From Allium sativum (taxonomy: Eukaryota; Streptophyta; Magnoliopsida; Asparagales; Amaryllidaceae), in contig CM060922.1 in the NCBI GenBank assembly GCA_030737875.1, positions 301,993,456 to 302,057,455 on the forward strand: a stretch of 64,000 bases of DNA. Direction: 5' to 3'. A program made the translations under genes and the position numbers. The notes beneath the pieces were generated by a model. It searched no databases and had not been told where the DNA came from. It was given only the letters and a program-made list of their open reading frames with translations. Of the stretch, positions 26,205 to 37,251 are shown piece by piece. How positions within the stretch are numbered: position 1 is the stretch's first letter; the number at the start of each line of letters is the position of its first letter.

Positions 26205-28676
26205 TGTGACGGCCCGCCCCGCACCAACCGACATTTACTCTAAAAGTGCATTGTACACATATCCAGTTAGCACGGGACGGTCGCCAGAAGAAAAAGAAAG
26301 AAGAGAATGGGCTAATCAAGGAACCTGTAATATGTCTCATAGCGCATAGAACAAAATATAATAATAACATACTTGACATAAAACAGGAGAGACAGTGCAT
26401 AAGCTAAAATCCAGAACTGAGCATCATAGCAGCGGAAATCCAAAATATAGCTTATTACAACTTTTCAAACTGTCTCAAAGCAAAAGCAAGATAAAGGAGG
26501 TACACTACTAATGCCCAAGTAGCGACCACCAACGACACAGGGATAATATTTATATATCATACGTGGAAGCCTCCTGCTCGCCTCCGAATCAGCTACTCGC
26601 GCATCACCAGCTAACCATAACCTATCTCTAGTCTGCTCGTGTGAGCACCCAGAGTAATAAGAAGAGACATAAAACTCTGGGTCAGACATAAAGCCTGGTA
26701 TGAGCGATAAGCATCTAAACAGAATAATAACAGGTATAATCCAATCATACCTGAACCTGGACCTGCAACCAAAGAGTTAGCACTACATACTGTACAACAC
26801 TCTAAGGTGCCCTTTCAAATGGAGTAAAGATAACGGGGGTGGGGGTGTGCATGTCATAGTGATGTCAAACAATCAAGCATAGCAATCATCCTCACATCCC
26901 TCACTCAATGCGTAAAGCATACGATATCCACTACTTTGGTCACCTAATACTTTGGGCCATGACGGAATCCAATCCCGTGTAACTATCACTACAAGCCCAC
27001 TATCCATCTCTCAGTGGTGAACCAAAGTTATGAATACCGACAACCCCTTTGCACACGTCCCGCAGCAAAGCCCAATCACGAAGTGAACTCATTGGTTCCC
27101 ATCTGGATCCTGAGCTCTAACTTCCATTTGGACTACCTTTGCATCTCGGGTTTTTGGTCATCATCTTCATCCGGGTCGGTCTTCACTTCACCTTGCTTCA
27201 GATCGTGGTCATCACCCTTGCTCGGGTCGGATCGTGGTCTTCACTCCAAGTCCAAGCATCTCGGATCGGGTCGGTCGTGCTCCCTCCATCGGATCGAGTC
27301 GCGCCATACGGATCGGGTCGTGCTCCTTCTAGCTCGTGGCGCTCCAGCTCCATCGGATCGTGGCCATGCTCCGGTCGTATTGTCCCATCGTTCACGATCG
27401 GATCGGTCAAAGAACTTCAGGTGAAAGGAGTCGGCTCGTGGTCACCTTCCAGGAACGGATCGGGTCGGGGTCTTATGAACGGGTCGGGTCGGGCTATCCG
27501 ATCCGGTCTCCTGCACTTCTTCCAGTAAGCAACTTACGCCACTCGACGACGTTTTCGGCCATTCTACCTATTCTAATCAATCACAAAGCATACCATACAG
27601 CCATAGCAATAAGTAGAAGTGACATCAAATACCAAAACAACAATATGATGGGTTAAAATGGATCAAACATAGCCAAAATCCCATATTTCCCCTTAAGCAT
27701 GTTTAAGAACAACTAAGCATAGGATTAACAAAACTTAACCAAATTAACCCAAACTTCTAACAGAGGTCTAAAACAATACTTAGCAATTTATAAATATTTT
27801 TCCATATTTTTTAACATGCATAAATTCGCTAATTATCACTAATCACCCCTTAATCTCCCAAATTCCGGGATTTGCAAAATTAGTCGAAATTAACCCAAAT
27901 TCATATCAGAGGCATAAAATGATGTTTTAGAATTTTAGGAATTTTTCTAGATTTTTCTGAGCCATAATTTCGCTAATCTTCGCTAATTACAATAATTAGC
28001 CATAATTAGTGAGGAACTATGCAAATCACTCACCTTAGCCACAAACAAACTTTAGATCCGAAATAATCACTGATTTGGATCCAATCCCTATGTGTTCCAG
28101 CAGCTCTCTCTGATTTGGTGCTACCCTTCCTTGATTTGATGTAGTTTTGCTTAATATTCGATTAGAAAGTGATTAGAGATGATTTGGGATGAAATTAGAA
28201 GGTGGAGGCCATTGCTAGAGCTTGAAGGAGGTAAGTGGCGGCTGGAAAAATGAGTCTAAAACCGAAATCCTAGCCCTAGCAGCCCTTAAATACCCCAAAT
28301 CCCGAAATCTCCCATTGGGCCTAGTTGCTAATCACCCGGTTAACCCCGATTAGCTGTTTTTCACCTTCTAAACCTTGTTTCAGCCATATCTCCGAAACGG
28401 TAAGTCCGTTTGGCTAATGTAACCACTCTACGGAAAGAGAAACCATCATTCGAATCCAATGGAAGTGGTTTCAGGTCAAAATTCCTTTCCAGTCAAAAGT
28501 TATGGCCAAAACAGTACCAACTAGGGGCAAAACGGTCATTTAAAAATCGACAAAAATCATGAACATGGGAAATGACTCCAATAATCGTCTCCCAAAGTTA
28601 CATGGCCATACGACTTCGTATGAGAAAGAAATAAATATTCTACGATCCTTCGATGCGTAGAATGCGGGTTGTTACA
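26205..28676 (-). repeat. 3' LTR of element F (2472 bp)
   Basis: On the minus strand it begins TGTAACAACCCGC at 28676 and ends CCGTCACA at 26205. Its twin is 32673-35144, of equal length; I count five differences in the first 148 plus-strand bases. The segment 27170-27510 is dense in GGATCG/GGTCGG motifs and open in several plus-strand frames, which I regard as composition, not genes. Confidence 0.92.
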
Positions 28677-28711
28677 TTCTCCCCCCCTTAAGAAATTTCG
28701 CCCCCGAAATT
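28677..28711 (-). promoter_or_regulatory. Polypurine tract and pre-PPT hairpin of F
   Basis: Minus strand TTAAGGGGGGGAGAA abuts the LTR start; just upstream AATTTCG and CGAAATT pair around GGGG (28694-28711). Confidence 0.85.
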
Positions 28712-28838
28712 CCCTAACCAGAACACACAAAGGGTCCCGCATGCCTATCAACCATAAAACAACAATCAACATGCAAAACAAGTCTATCCTAGCATGCGGT
28801 TTACTAACAAGGGAAGGAACTATCACTACCAAACCTTA

Positions 28839-29345
28839 CTAGGCAAAGAGTTCTGGATACTTCTTCCTTATATCCTCCTCTGTTTCCCAAGTACAGTCTT
28901 TTTCATTCTCACCCCACTGGACTTTGACTAGTTTCACCGCCTTACTTCGAAGCTGCTTCGTATCGTTCCCAACGATACGCATAGACTTGCAGTTCTCAAC
29001 CGCCTCGGGTTCAACCTCGCTATCATCCAACTGATTTGGTGAAATAGCCACATTAGGGTCTTGCACAACTTCCTTAACTGGGAAACATGAAATACGTTGT
29101 GAACTCCCGCCATCTTGTCAGGTAGCTCTACTTCATACGCCAAATTCCCAACTTGCTCGAGGACTGGGAATGGGCCAACAAATCTTGGTGCTAACTTACC
29201 TCTCCAACCAATCTGAATCACATTCTCTATGGGGAGATCCCGACGAACACCAAGTCGTTAACGAAGAATTCCAAATCTCTTCGTTTCTTACCGGTATAAG
29301 CCTTCTGCCTATCTTTATCCCTTCCCAGTAGTAGATCTGCTCTAT
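28839..29345 (-). pseudogene. pol: Integrase C-terminus with chromodomain-like tail, frameshifted
   Basis: Three frames joined read as the end of a chromovirus Pol. From 29345: RDKDRQKAYTGKKRRDLEF and [11 protein letters not shown], the usual region after the integrase core. A one-base shift near 29235 leads to [19 protein letters not shown] and [20 protein letters not shown] (29221 to about 29090), the GPF/Y-type module. A second shift near 29065 leads to [19 protein letters not shown] and LVKVQWGENEKDCTWETE..RKKYPELFA with stop at 28839, the chromodomain-like end that can steer insertion to marked chromatin. The integrase core, reverse transcriptase and RNase H are absent upstream. With two shifts it cannot make a working enzyme. 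Confidence 0.85.
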
Positions 29346-29745
29346 GTCTCAATACATCATGTTACCACTGCGATGTATAGTCAATTTCGAGTGATGATAT
29401 GCTCTAAGCACTTCACCTCTCAGTCCATCTACGTTGGATACAACTAGTCCCTTATTCTTTCGAAGCCACCCTTCTCGATCAAATCCTTACTTGATCATTC
29501 TCTTTCCATCGATACCCATCTCTACCCTAGAGATGGTTTTCAATAGATTAGGATCGTCCTTCTAACTGGAAACAATCCACTCAATCAAAATCGATCTAAT
29601 CGTCAAGCTTACTAGCGTTTCTGAATCCAATTCAGTCTTGGGTCTGAAATCATATCCTGTGACATACTCTAGTTGCTTCCATCCTAGAAACAAAACCCCT
29701 AAACTGGCATGTCTCCTACTCAATGCAACTAGTACTGCACCCAAA

Positions 29746-29955
29746 TCCTTTACTATGATCACTCTGCCCCATGGAGTCATGGCGACTCCACTGCACTGAT
29801 CCATAGTCACTAGTCCTTTGCTATGTCCACTCTGCCCCATGAAGTCATAACAACTCCACTGCATTGGCTCATAGCCTTACTAATCCTTTACTATGTCCAC
29901 TTTGCCCCTCGAGTCATGACGACTCTACTGCACTGGCTCATAGTCCTACTACAAT
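29746..29955 (-). repeat. Tandem repeat of about 69 bp, three units, in F
   Basis: Three diverged units share TCCTTTACTATGTCCACT, TGCCCC, a GAGTC-N5-GACTC stem (GGAGTC/GACTCC at 29773-29789) and CCACTGCACTGGCTCATAG. It lies between the integrase tail and the hairpin array. Confidence 0.75.
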
Positions 29956-30097
29956 CACTTTGTTCCCCATCGCTGGAACCCTACAGGTGATAGTCTACTC
30001 AAGGGAAGAAAAATAGGAACAACATAGCAACCATAACATCCATCAAACAAGTCCTACCTATCACCTGCTAAATTCATAAACACATCGACACCTACAT

Positions 30098-30880
30098 GAT
30101 TGGTCTAACCAATCCCAATATGTCGATTCTAGTATGTCTGGTCTAACCAACATCAATAACTAATGGAAGCCCAGCCTCCATACATACACCGATGCCTACT
30201 TGACTGGTCCAACCAATCCCAGGCCAATGGAAGCCCCGCCTCCCTTCGGACTACCGTACGTCCAACGTACGTTTATCCTCCAAGTATAATTAAACTAATG
30301 GAAGCCCAACCTCCAATCGGATTACCGTACGTCCAACGTACGTTTATCCTCCAAGGATAACTAGATCACGTCCAACGGATCCAAGGTAACGGGCGTCCCC
30401 AGATACCCCTGCTTTTAGTCCTCCTAAAATACTTGAGTCCAACCCAAGTATATCAATTATCTTGCTGCCCTCTCGAGTCCAACTCGAGCTGAATCTAATT
30501 CCTTGCAGCCTTCTCGAGTCCAACTCGAGTCAATCTATAACTCAGACCTAGTCTTGAGTATCCATTACCGACAAACTCTAGTCCAACGTGAGTCGTCTCC
30601 CTATTCGTTGCATCTCCAAGATCAACGAACACCCATTTTCCTTTACGAATTCAAGTCCAACTTGAATCGCCCTAATCTTCGTTGTATCTCCCACGATCAA
30701 CGAACACATCCCATTCCTTCAAAATTCTACTATCCAATAGAGAACATCAACATAGGGTTCTAAACAATCCATTACTTTGCATCTTTCTCGAGTCCCACTC
30801 GAGCAATCTCATAACCCTATCGAGTCTAACTCTGGGCAGTCTATACCATTGAACAGTCTTATCATGTTCCGTCTGCCCAT
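30098..30880 (-). repeat. Triloop hairpin array in the internal region of F
   Basis: At least seventeen short hairpins follow each other, most with loop CCA (plus strand; CTA or CCC in some) closed by T-A, and each with a different stem. Perfect examples: 30098-30114 (GATTGGT), 30255-30271 and 30326-30342 (CGTACGT), 30344-30360 (TTATCCT), 30472-30488 and 30513-30529 (CTCGAGT), 30649-30667 (ATTCAAGT), 30787-30803 (CTCGAGT). With one mismatch or bulge: 30164-30180, 30202-30218, 30273-30289, 30364-30380, 30429-30451, 30540-30559, 30604-30629 and 30725-30744; 30134-30153 and 30575-30593 have a little more. No open frame spans the array. It occupies the place where reverse transcriptase should be. 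Confidence 0.8.
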
Positions 30881-30966
30881 CACTCCTCGAGTAAACCAAG
30901 ATATCATCCAATGAAAAATCACAGCAACTATTTACCCCTCACGCAAACTATCCTAGTCTAAATCGA

Positions 30967-31027
30967 CATTCCCCAAGCACAAGCCCCAAAGGCCTAAACC
31001 AATATCAGACAAGCACCCAAGGAACAT
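30967..31027 (-). repeat. Diverged copy of the LTR stem-loop module inside F
   Basis: On the minus strand GTCTGATATTGGTTTAGGCC and TTTGGGGCTTGTGCTTGGGG align with the module core of D and E (CTGATGTTGGTTTCGGCC). Here the stem is only partly paired. F carries it in its internal region, not its LTR. Confidence 0.55.
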
Positions 31028-31289
31028 CTCCTCCGAGTTCAGACAATCCACATGAGGTGATACTAGCAAAACAATCTAGCACTGGAGTACTCATTTGCCT
31101 CCCAGAGACAACTATAACTTATTACAATGATAACCTCTTAGCTTCCTTAACTCCAGTTACTATCGCCATCACTAGGTAGGTACCTAATACCACCCTATTC
31201 CTTTGGAGTAAATCGACTCCCCAAAATAATGCTAAACCCAGTAAAGCCCAAAACAAAGCAATCACAAGGAAACATACATCCATGACTCG

Positions 31290-31404
31290 ATAAGACCACA
31301 TTAACTAATCATGCCAAAACTAGTCGAACCACCAATCGGGTTTGTCACTACTAAAGGTCTATCGACTAACTCAGGTTTTTCAAACAAAACCAGATCAAAA
31401 CATC
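31290..31404 (-). pseudogene. Protease-region remnant of F
   Basis: After the gag stop the minus strand reads, with shifts, a decayed FDSG-like start (FDLVL) and then DRPLVVTNPIGGS, resembling the stretch that follows the aspartic protease active site in chromoviruses (PLVVSTPLG). The DTGA/DSGA motif is not intact. Confidence 0.45.
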
Positions 31405-32471
31405 TTAAATAGAAAGCATACCTCGAATAACAACACCTTTTTCCTCCTGCGCCGCAGTTGGGGCATTTGACGAAGAAGGAACAGCGTTGATAGCATACGC
31501 TTTCACAATCTGCTTCTCCCTAGGAGGTTCTAGGCAATCATCCTTGTGATGTCCCGCCTGGCCGCAGTTAAAGCACTTCCTTTCCCCAGGCTTTTCTCGA
31601 CAATCTCTGGCGTAATGGCCCTTCTTGCCACAACTAAAGCATTCGCCATCTTTCTTATTTTTCTTACTCTGACCATCCTTGGTCGGGTTCTGCTTCCTCT
31701 TGTTCTGAGAATTCTTCTGGCCTTCACCGCATGCTTGCGGCTTTGGCTCCTTTGCAGATGCCATAGCAACCTCAGTCTTCGACTTAGGGAAAAGGCTCTC
31801 TGGCCTTAATGCCTTTCCTACAATAGACTCGAACGTCTCATCGATATGGTTTATAAGTCTTTCCCCCAAGTACCCATCCAAGCCAGTTATGAACTTCTCG
31901 TTCTTCTTTTCGACTGTATCGATAGGGACCATCCATATTTCGATAAAGTGTCGAATTCAGCGATATACTCCGAGACTGCTCTACCATTCTGCTTAAGCTC
32001 CAAGAACTTCCTGAACAGTTCTGATTTATGAGCAGCTGGAATAAACTTATCACAAAAGCGAGTCTTAAACTGATTCCAAGTAACTTGATCTTCTGGAGTA
32101 GTTGTTCTAATGGCATTCCACCAATTCATCGCTCGCCCTTGCAGATGACGAGACGCTAGCCTTCTCTTCATCGCATCCTCAAGACCCAAGTCGTCGAAGA
32201 TACGATCACAGCTATCCAACCAATCCTGAACATCTGTGGCCGACTCCGTTCCGTGGAACGGCTTCCCACCAAGGTTAGTGTAATCCTTGCACAACTTGGC
32301 GAAATCGACCCTAGGCGCCTGCACTACTGGACCACCACCATTTCCGGGATTGGGAACTGCCCCTTGAACATCCCTAAGCATCTCCCTCATGAAGTTAGTG
32401 AACATTGTCCTCATGTCAGGAGCATTCCCATAGTTGGTCCCTCTACCAGCACCTCTAGGATATCGGCTCAT
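31405..32471 (-). pseudogene. gag: Gag polyprotein of F, broken by one frameshift
   Basis: Starts at ATG 32471 (MSRYPRGAGRG) and reads 194 codons in one frame, then continues in a second frame from about 31932 to a stop at 31405. The first part has the Gag core: KPFHGTESATDVQDWLDSCDRIF, GRAMNWWNAIRT, TWNQFKTRFCDKFIP and SEYIAEFDTLSKYG. The second part continues DTVEKKNEKFITGLDGYLGE, then a lysine-rich linker and two CCHC knuckles, CFSCGKKGHYARDC and CFNCGQAGHHKDDC, residues 98-111 and 120-133 of that frame. The shift lies in TATGGATGGTCCC near 31925. All domains are otherwise present and close to A's Gag in order, so the break looks recent. Gag coats element RNA in virus-like particles; this copy would give a truncated product lacking the knuckles. 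Confidence 0.9.
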
Positions 32472-32582
32472 CGTTAATCTGTAAAAGGGGAAACGATTAA
32501 CGACCCCATAGTGGTGCTAGTGCAGTACGACTTCATTCTTATACTACCAATAGTGTATATATATAACTTTTGAAAACCAAAG

Positions 32583-32612
32583 TAATCACAAATATGCGCT
32601 CTCATATGCGTA
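32583..32612 (-). promoter_or_regulatory. Leader motif shared by F, C and G
   Basis: Minus strand ATATGAGAGCGCATATTTG matches C (10727-10745) and, less exactly, G (51158-51174), each about 70-110 bases after the primer site. Confidence 0.55.
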
Positions 32613-32658
32613 CTATCTCTCCCTAGTGTCTTTCCCTAGGTTAACTACGCAACCTAGA

Positions 32659-32670
32659 GCTCTGATACCA
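32659..32670 (-). promoter_or_regulatory. Primer binding site of F (initiator tRNA-Met)
   Basis: Minus strand TGGTATCAGAGC, two bases after the LTR end. Confidence 0.92.
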
Positions 32671-32672
32671 AG

Positions 32673-35144
32673 TGTGACGGTCCGCCCCGCACCAACCGAC
32701 ATTTACTCTAAAAGTGCGCTGTACACATATCCAGTTAGCACGGGACGGTCGCCAGAAGAAAAAGAAAGAAGATAATGGGCTAATCAAGGAACCTGTAATA
32801 TGTCTCACAGCGCATAGAACAAAATATAATAATAACATACTTGACATAAAACAGGAGAGACAGTGCATAAGCTAAAAACCAGAACTGAGCATCATAGCAG
32901 CGGAAATCCAAAATATAGCTTATTACAACTTTTCAAACTGTCTCAAAGCAAAAGCAAGATAAAGGAGGTACACTACTAATCCCCAAGTAGCGACCACCAA
33001 CGACACAGGGATAATATCTATATATCATACGTGGAAGCTTCCTGCTCGCCTCCGAATCAGCTACTCGCGCATCACCAGCTAACCATAACCTATCTCTAGT
33101 CTGCTCGTGTGAGCACCCAGAGTAATAAGAAGAGACATAAAACTCTGGGTCAGACATAAAGCCTGGTATGAGCGATAAGCATCTAAATAGAATAATAACA
33201 GGTATAATCCAATCATACCTGAACCTGGACCTGCAACCAAAGAGTTAGCACTACATACTGTACAACACTCTAAGGTGCCCTTTCAAATGGTGTAAAGATA
33301 ACGGGGGTGGGGGTGTGCATGTCATAGTGATGTCAAACAATCAAGCATAGCAATCATCCTCACATCCCTCACTCAGTGCGTAAAGCATACGATATCCACT
33401 ACTTTGGTCACTTAATACTTTGGGCCATGACGGAATCCAATCCCGTGTAACTATCACTACAAGCCCACTATCCATCTCTCGGTGGTGAACCAAAGTTATG
33501 AATTCCGACAACCCCTTTGCACACGTCCCGCAGCAAAGCCCAATCACGAAGTGAACTCATTGGTTCCCATCTGGATCCTGAGCTCTAACTTCCATTTGGA
33601 CCACCTTTGCATCTCGGGTTTTTGGTCATCATCTTCATCTGGGTTGGTCTTCACTTCACCTTGCTTCAGATCGTGGTCATCACCCTTGCTCGGGTCGGAT
33701 CGTGGTCTTCACTCCAAGTCCAAGCATCTCAGATCGGGTCGGTCGTGCTCCCTCCATCGGATCGAGTCGCGCCATACGGATCGGGTCGTGCTCCTTCTAG
33801 CTCGTGGCGCTCCAGCTCCATCGGATCGTGGACATGCTACGGTCGTATCGTCCCATCGTTCACGATCGGATCGGTCAAAGAACTTCAGGTGAAAGGAGTC
33901 GGCTCGTGGTCACCTTCCAGGAACGGATCGGGTCGGGGTCTTATGAACGGGTCGGGTCGGGCTATCCGATCCAGTCTCCTGCACTTCTTCCAGCAAGCAA
34001 CTTACGCCACTCGACGGTGTTTTCGGCCATTCTACCTATTCTAATCAATCAAAACGCATACCATACAGCCATAGCAACAAGTAGAAGTGACCTCAAACAC
34101 CAAAACAACAATATGATGGGTTAAAATGGATCAAACATAGCCAAAATCCCATATTTCCCCTTAAGCATGTTTAAGAACAACTAAGAATAGGATTAACAAA
34201 ACTTAACCAAATTAACCCAAACTTCTAAAGAGGTCTAAAACAATACTTAGCAATTTATAAATATTTTTCCATATTTTTCACATGCATAAATTCGCTAATT
34301 ATCACTAATCACCCCTTAATCTCCCAAATTCCGGGATTTGCAAAATTAGTCGAAATTAACCCAAATTCGTATCAGAGACATAAAATGATGTTTTAGAATT
34401 TTAGGAATTTTTCTAGATTTTTCTGAGCCATAATTTCGCTAATCTTCGCTAATTACCATAATTAGCCGTAATTAGTGAAAAACAATGCAAATCACTCACC
34501 TTAGCCACAAACAAACTTTAGATATGAAATAATCTCTGATTTGGATCCAATCCCTATGTGTTCCAGCAGCTCTCCCTCTGATTTGGTTCTACCCTCCCTT
34601 GATTTGATGTAGTTTTGCTTAATCTTCGATTAGAAAGTGATTAGAGACGATTTGGGATGAAATTAGAAGGTGGAGGCCATTGCTAGAGCTTGAAGGAGGT
34701 AAGTGGCGGCTGGAAAAATGAGTCTAAAATCGAAATCCTAACCCTAGCAGCCCTTAAATACCCCAAATCCCGAAATCTCCCATTGGACCTAGTTGCTAAT
34801 CACCCGGTTAAGCCTGATTAGCTGTTTTTCACCTTCTAAACCTTGTTTCAGCCATATCTCCCAAACGTTAAGTCCGTTTGGCTAATGAAACCACTCTACG
34901 GAAAGAGAAACCATCATTTGAATCCAATGGAAGTGGTTTTAGGTCAAAATTCCTTTCCAGTCAAAAGTTATGGCCAAAACAGTACCAACTAGGGGCAAAA
35001 CGGTCATTTAAAAATCGACAAAAATCATGAACATGGGAAATGACCCCAATAATCATCTCCCGAAGTTACATGACCATACGACTTCGTATGAGAAAGAAAG
35101 AAATATTCTACGATCCTTCGATGCGTAGAATGCGGGTTGTTACA
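32673..35144 (-). repeat. 5' LTR of element F (2472 bp)
   Basis: Same ends and length as 26205-28676. Its right end joins GGGATAGTGAC of LTR E. Confidence 0.92.
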
Positions 35145-36204
35145 GGGATAGTGACTGCAGGGAAAGCACGACGTTTCTTTCTAGCTATGGGTGGTGTCAG
35201 TGCTTAAACTGGCTGACATTTATATAATTTTTACCTATGTGGTTGTTGGGAGGAGGCGCCTCGATTTTAGTTCTGTTAGGACTGGGAAACGTGTGTTCAG
35301 GAATACTAATCCACTAACGTAAGTGTGGACCGGCCCTGAAGCATCTAAGGGTTACCCAGAGTGTGTAGTCCCGAGGCATTTGCTAGAGTGTCTCGAAGCG
35401 GAGAGGAGCTTGCCCCTTGCCTCGACTCATGACGAAAATCCAATTTCCAATACAAGATATTTCGGTTTTATTTGTAGAGCCTAGTATGGCGACATGATAT
35501 ATGGTACCCATGCCGTCTATGATTGATATTTATGATTGAAATGTTTTGACACTATACACTTATAATAGTATCAAATGATTTGTTTTAAACGTACCAAGCA
35601 TGTTTGGGTATTATAAGGGAAAACCCTATCCTCCGGCTTGCATTGCATTGTGTGATGGGACCTAAGTCTTATAATAGCTTCATTTTTCGAAAAAACAATG
35701 CGTTGTTCATTTATATGCACTGGTATTCTTGGGAGGAAACCCGTTCCGTGTTATACGGCGTGGTCCCTTAAATTACTCTCTTTTAAAGTAAAGTTTTAAA
35801 TAACTGTTTTAGTTCTCACACCAGTCACATGACTGACCTGGAGTTTATTGTTTTATCCTAAACTCTGGGTGCCCTTATTTTCGACACGGACAGCTAGTAG
35901 TTTTGGTTTTGTAGATTTATATTCACAGGATCCTGATTTACAGCTGGAACGATACTCGGAAAGCTCTGTATCCGTGTATTACTTCTAGTTGTGTTTTGTA
36001 TTATTTTCCGCTGCAATATATGTAAATTTATTGTAATCTCTGATACCTGTCAATTGTGTTATATTTATTTATACTCTGTACATTCTTGTATTTTGATGGA
36101 ATTATTGTAATAAACAATGAAATGTTCTTCTGTTTGTGTTCTATTTTGTCATGTTCTCAAGATAATCCGGGCTTTCCTTACCGGGGAAGTTACGGGCTAT
36201 CACA
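35145..36204 (+). repeat. 5' LTR of element E, second part
   Basis: Continues the LTR after F and ends TTACGGGCTATCACA before the primer site; matches 42873-43932. It holds the CTCACACCAGTCACATGACT block conserved in all the giant LTRs. Confidence 0.9.
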
Positions 36205-36206
36205 GC

Positions 36207-36218
36207 TGGTATCAGAGC
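36207..36218 (+). promoter_or_regulatory. Primer binding site of E (initiator tRNA-Met)
   Basis: TGGTATCAGAGC, two bases after the LTR end. Confidence 0.92.
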
Positions 36219-36306
36219 TTTGGTTTACAGAGCTCGAGAACAAGACATATTAGAACCGAACGAAAGAATTCATCAGATATTGGATTAGTAATATTCAATG
36301 AGAATT

Positions 36307-36345
36307 ACTCGTTAGAGATGGGATCAGTAGTATCCTAGAACGAGT
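36307..36345 (+). promoter_or_regulatory. Leader stem-loop of E (putative packaging signal)
   Basis: Perfect outer stem ACTCGTT/AACGAGT, inner stem GGGAT/ATCCT, loop CAGTAGT at 36325-36331. This is the best paired of the four copies. Confidence 0.6.
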
Positions 36346-36680
36346 GTGAAGATTATATTTTTCAAATGAAAACAATATTGTTTTGAAAATTTAAATCAAT
36401 TATACGTATTGGAATATTTTATTTGTATTGAATTTGGACAATCCAATATATAAAGATTTCGTGTATACGCGTCATGAACGTATATTCGAAGTTTTAATAT
36501 ACTGGATAGATATAGAATCACACTCTAGTTGCCCGGACATGGTCCTGATGATGAAGTATACCATCACCAGTATTTATTTTCGAGTGACAAAGGTGTGATT
36601 TCTATATATTTCCACTAGACTGGTGTGAGAACCAAAGCTAGATAGGTTTATTATTGTGATTTGGTGTCAAAAACATGATT

Positions 36681-36683
<3 letters not shown>

Positions 36684-36714
<31 letters not shown>
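36684..36714. repeat. (TA)n microsatellite
   Basis: About fifteen TA units in the internal region of E. Confidence 0.95.
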
Positions 36715-36716
<2 letters not shown>

Positions 36717-37238
36717 AAATTATGAATTTGAAATGATAATCTACTAATTGATTGATGATTGTGTTGTTTGATTATTATTTGATTAATTAAAATTAGGAAC
36801 CATTAGGCCAAATTGAACCAAATATTAAACTGTATTGAAAAATGATTACAAATGCATGCATATACATGCACTTACATTGAACAGGTCATAGCAAGGAGGC
36901 TAGAGCAGAAGAATAAAATTGTTTGCCCGACAAATAGGTACATGTTTATTGTATTTCTTTGGGTTTGGATGATCTTATGAGCCGCTTGGCTTTTTCTCTT
37001 TCTTTTGGATTGAAGAAGGCCATGGGAGGCTATATGAAATATCCCGAAGTCCCCGGTGCAGGGGAGGTTATGGCGTAATTTTTCGAAAATTTAGGGTGTT
37101 AGCCAAATTTTTGAAAAATTAGAAAAGTTCTTAGAAACTGAAAAGTTGAAGAACTTAAGCCATAAAGAAAAATATGGGAGTTGAGTTGATTAGTTAAATA
37201 ACTTTCGGCTTCGTTCCTTTTCGGGGACAAAAAGTTTT

Positions 37239-37251
37239 AAGTGGGGGAGAT
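37239..37251 (+). promoter_or_regulatory. Polypurine tract of E
   Basis: AAGTGGGGGAGAT immediately before the 3' LTR start; a CTTTT/AAAAG hairpin around CGGGGACA precedes it. Confidence 0.85.

Larger units (their letters stand above)
26205..35144 (-). mobile_element. Element F: chromovirus with gag and partial pol, inserted in the 5' LTR of E
   Basis: Minus strand order: LTR, primer site, gag, protease remnant, hairpin-rich non-coding stretch, integrase tail, polypurine tract, LTR. The matching uninterrupted site is at about 42872 in the 3' LTR of E (CAAAAAC/GGGATAG). Flanks are AACAG and GGGAT, so there is no clear target duplication. It is the youngest insertion of the stack by position. 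Confidence 0.9.
36205..37251 (+). mobile_element. Element E, internal region (non-coding)
   Basis: Primer site, leader hairpin, AT-rich sequence with a TA run (36684-36714), then the segment 36926-37110 shared with LTR C, and the polypurine tract. No open frame with recognisable content, so mobility would depend on proteins from elsewhere. Confidence 0.85.

Noticed and set aside
27014..27656. Several overlapping plus-strand open frames of 70-136 codons, repeated at 33482-34124
   Set aside because: They lie in the LTR of F, in all frames at once, and reflect the GGATCG-rich composition; no domain is recognisable.
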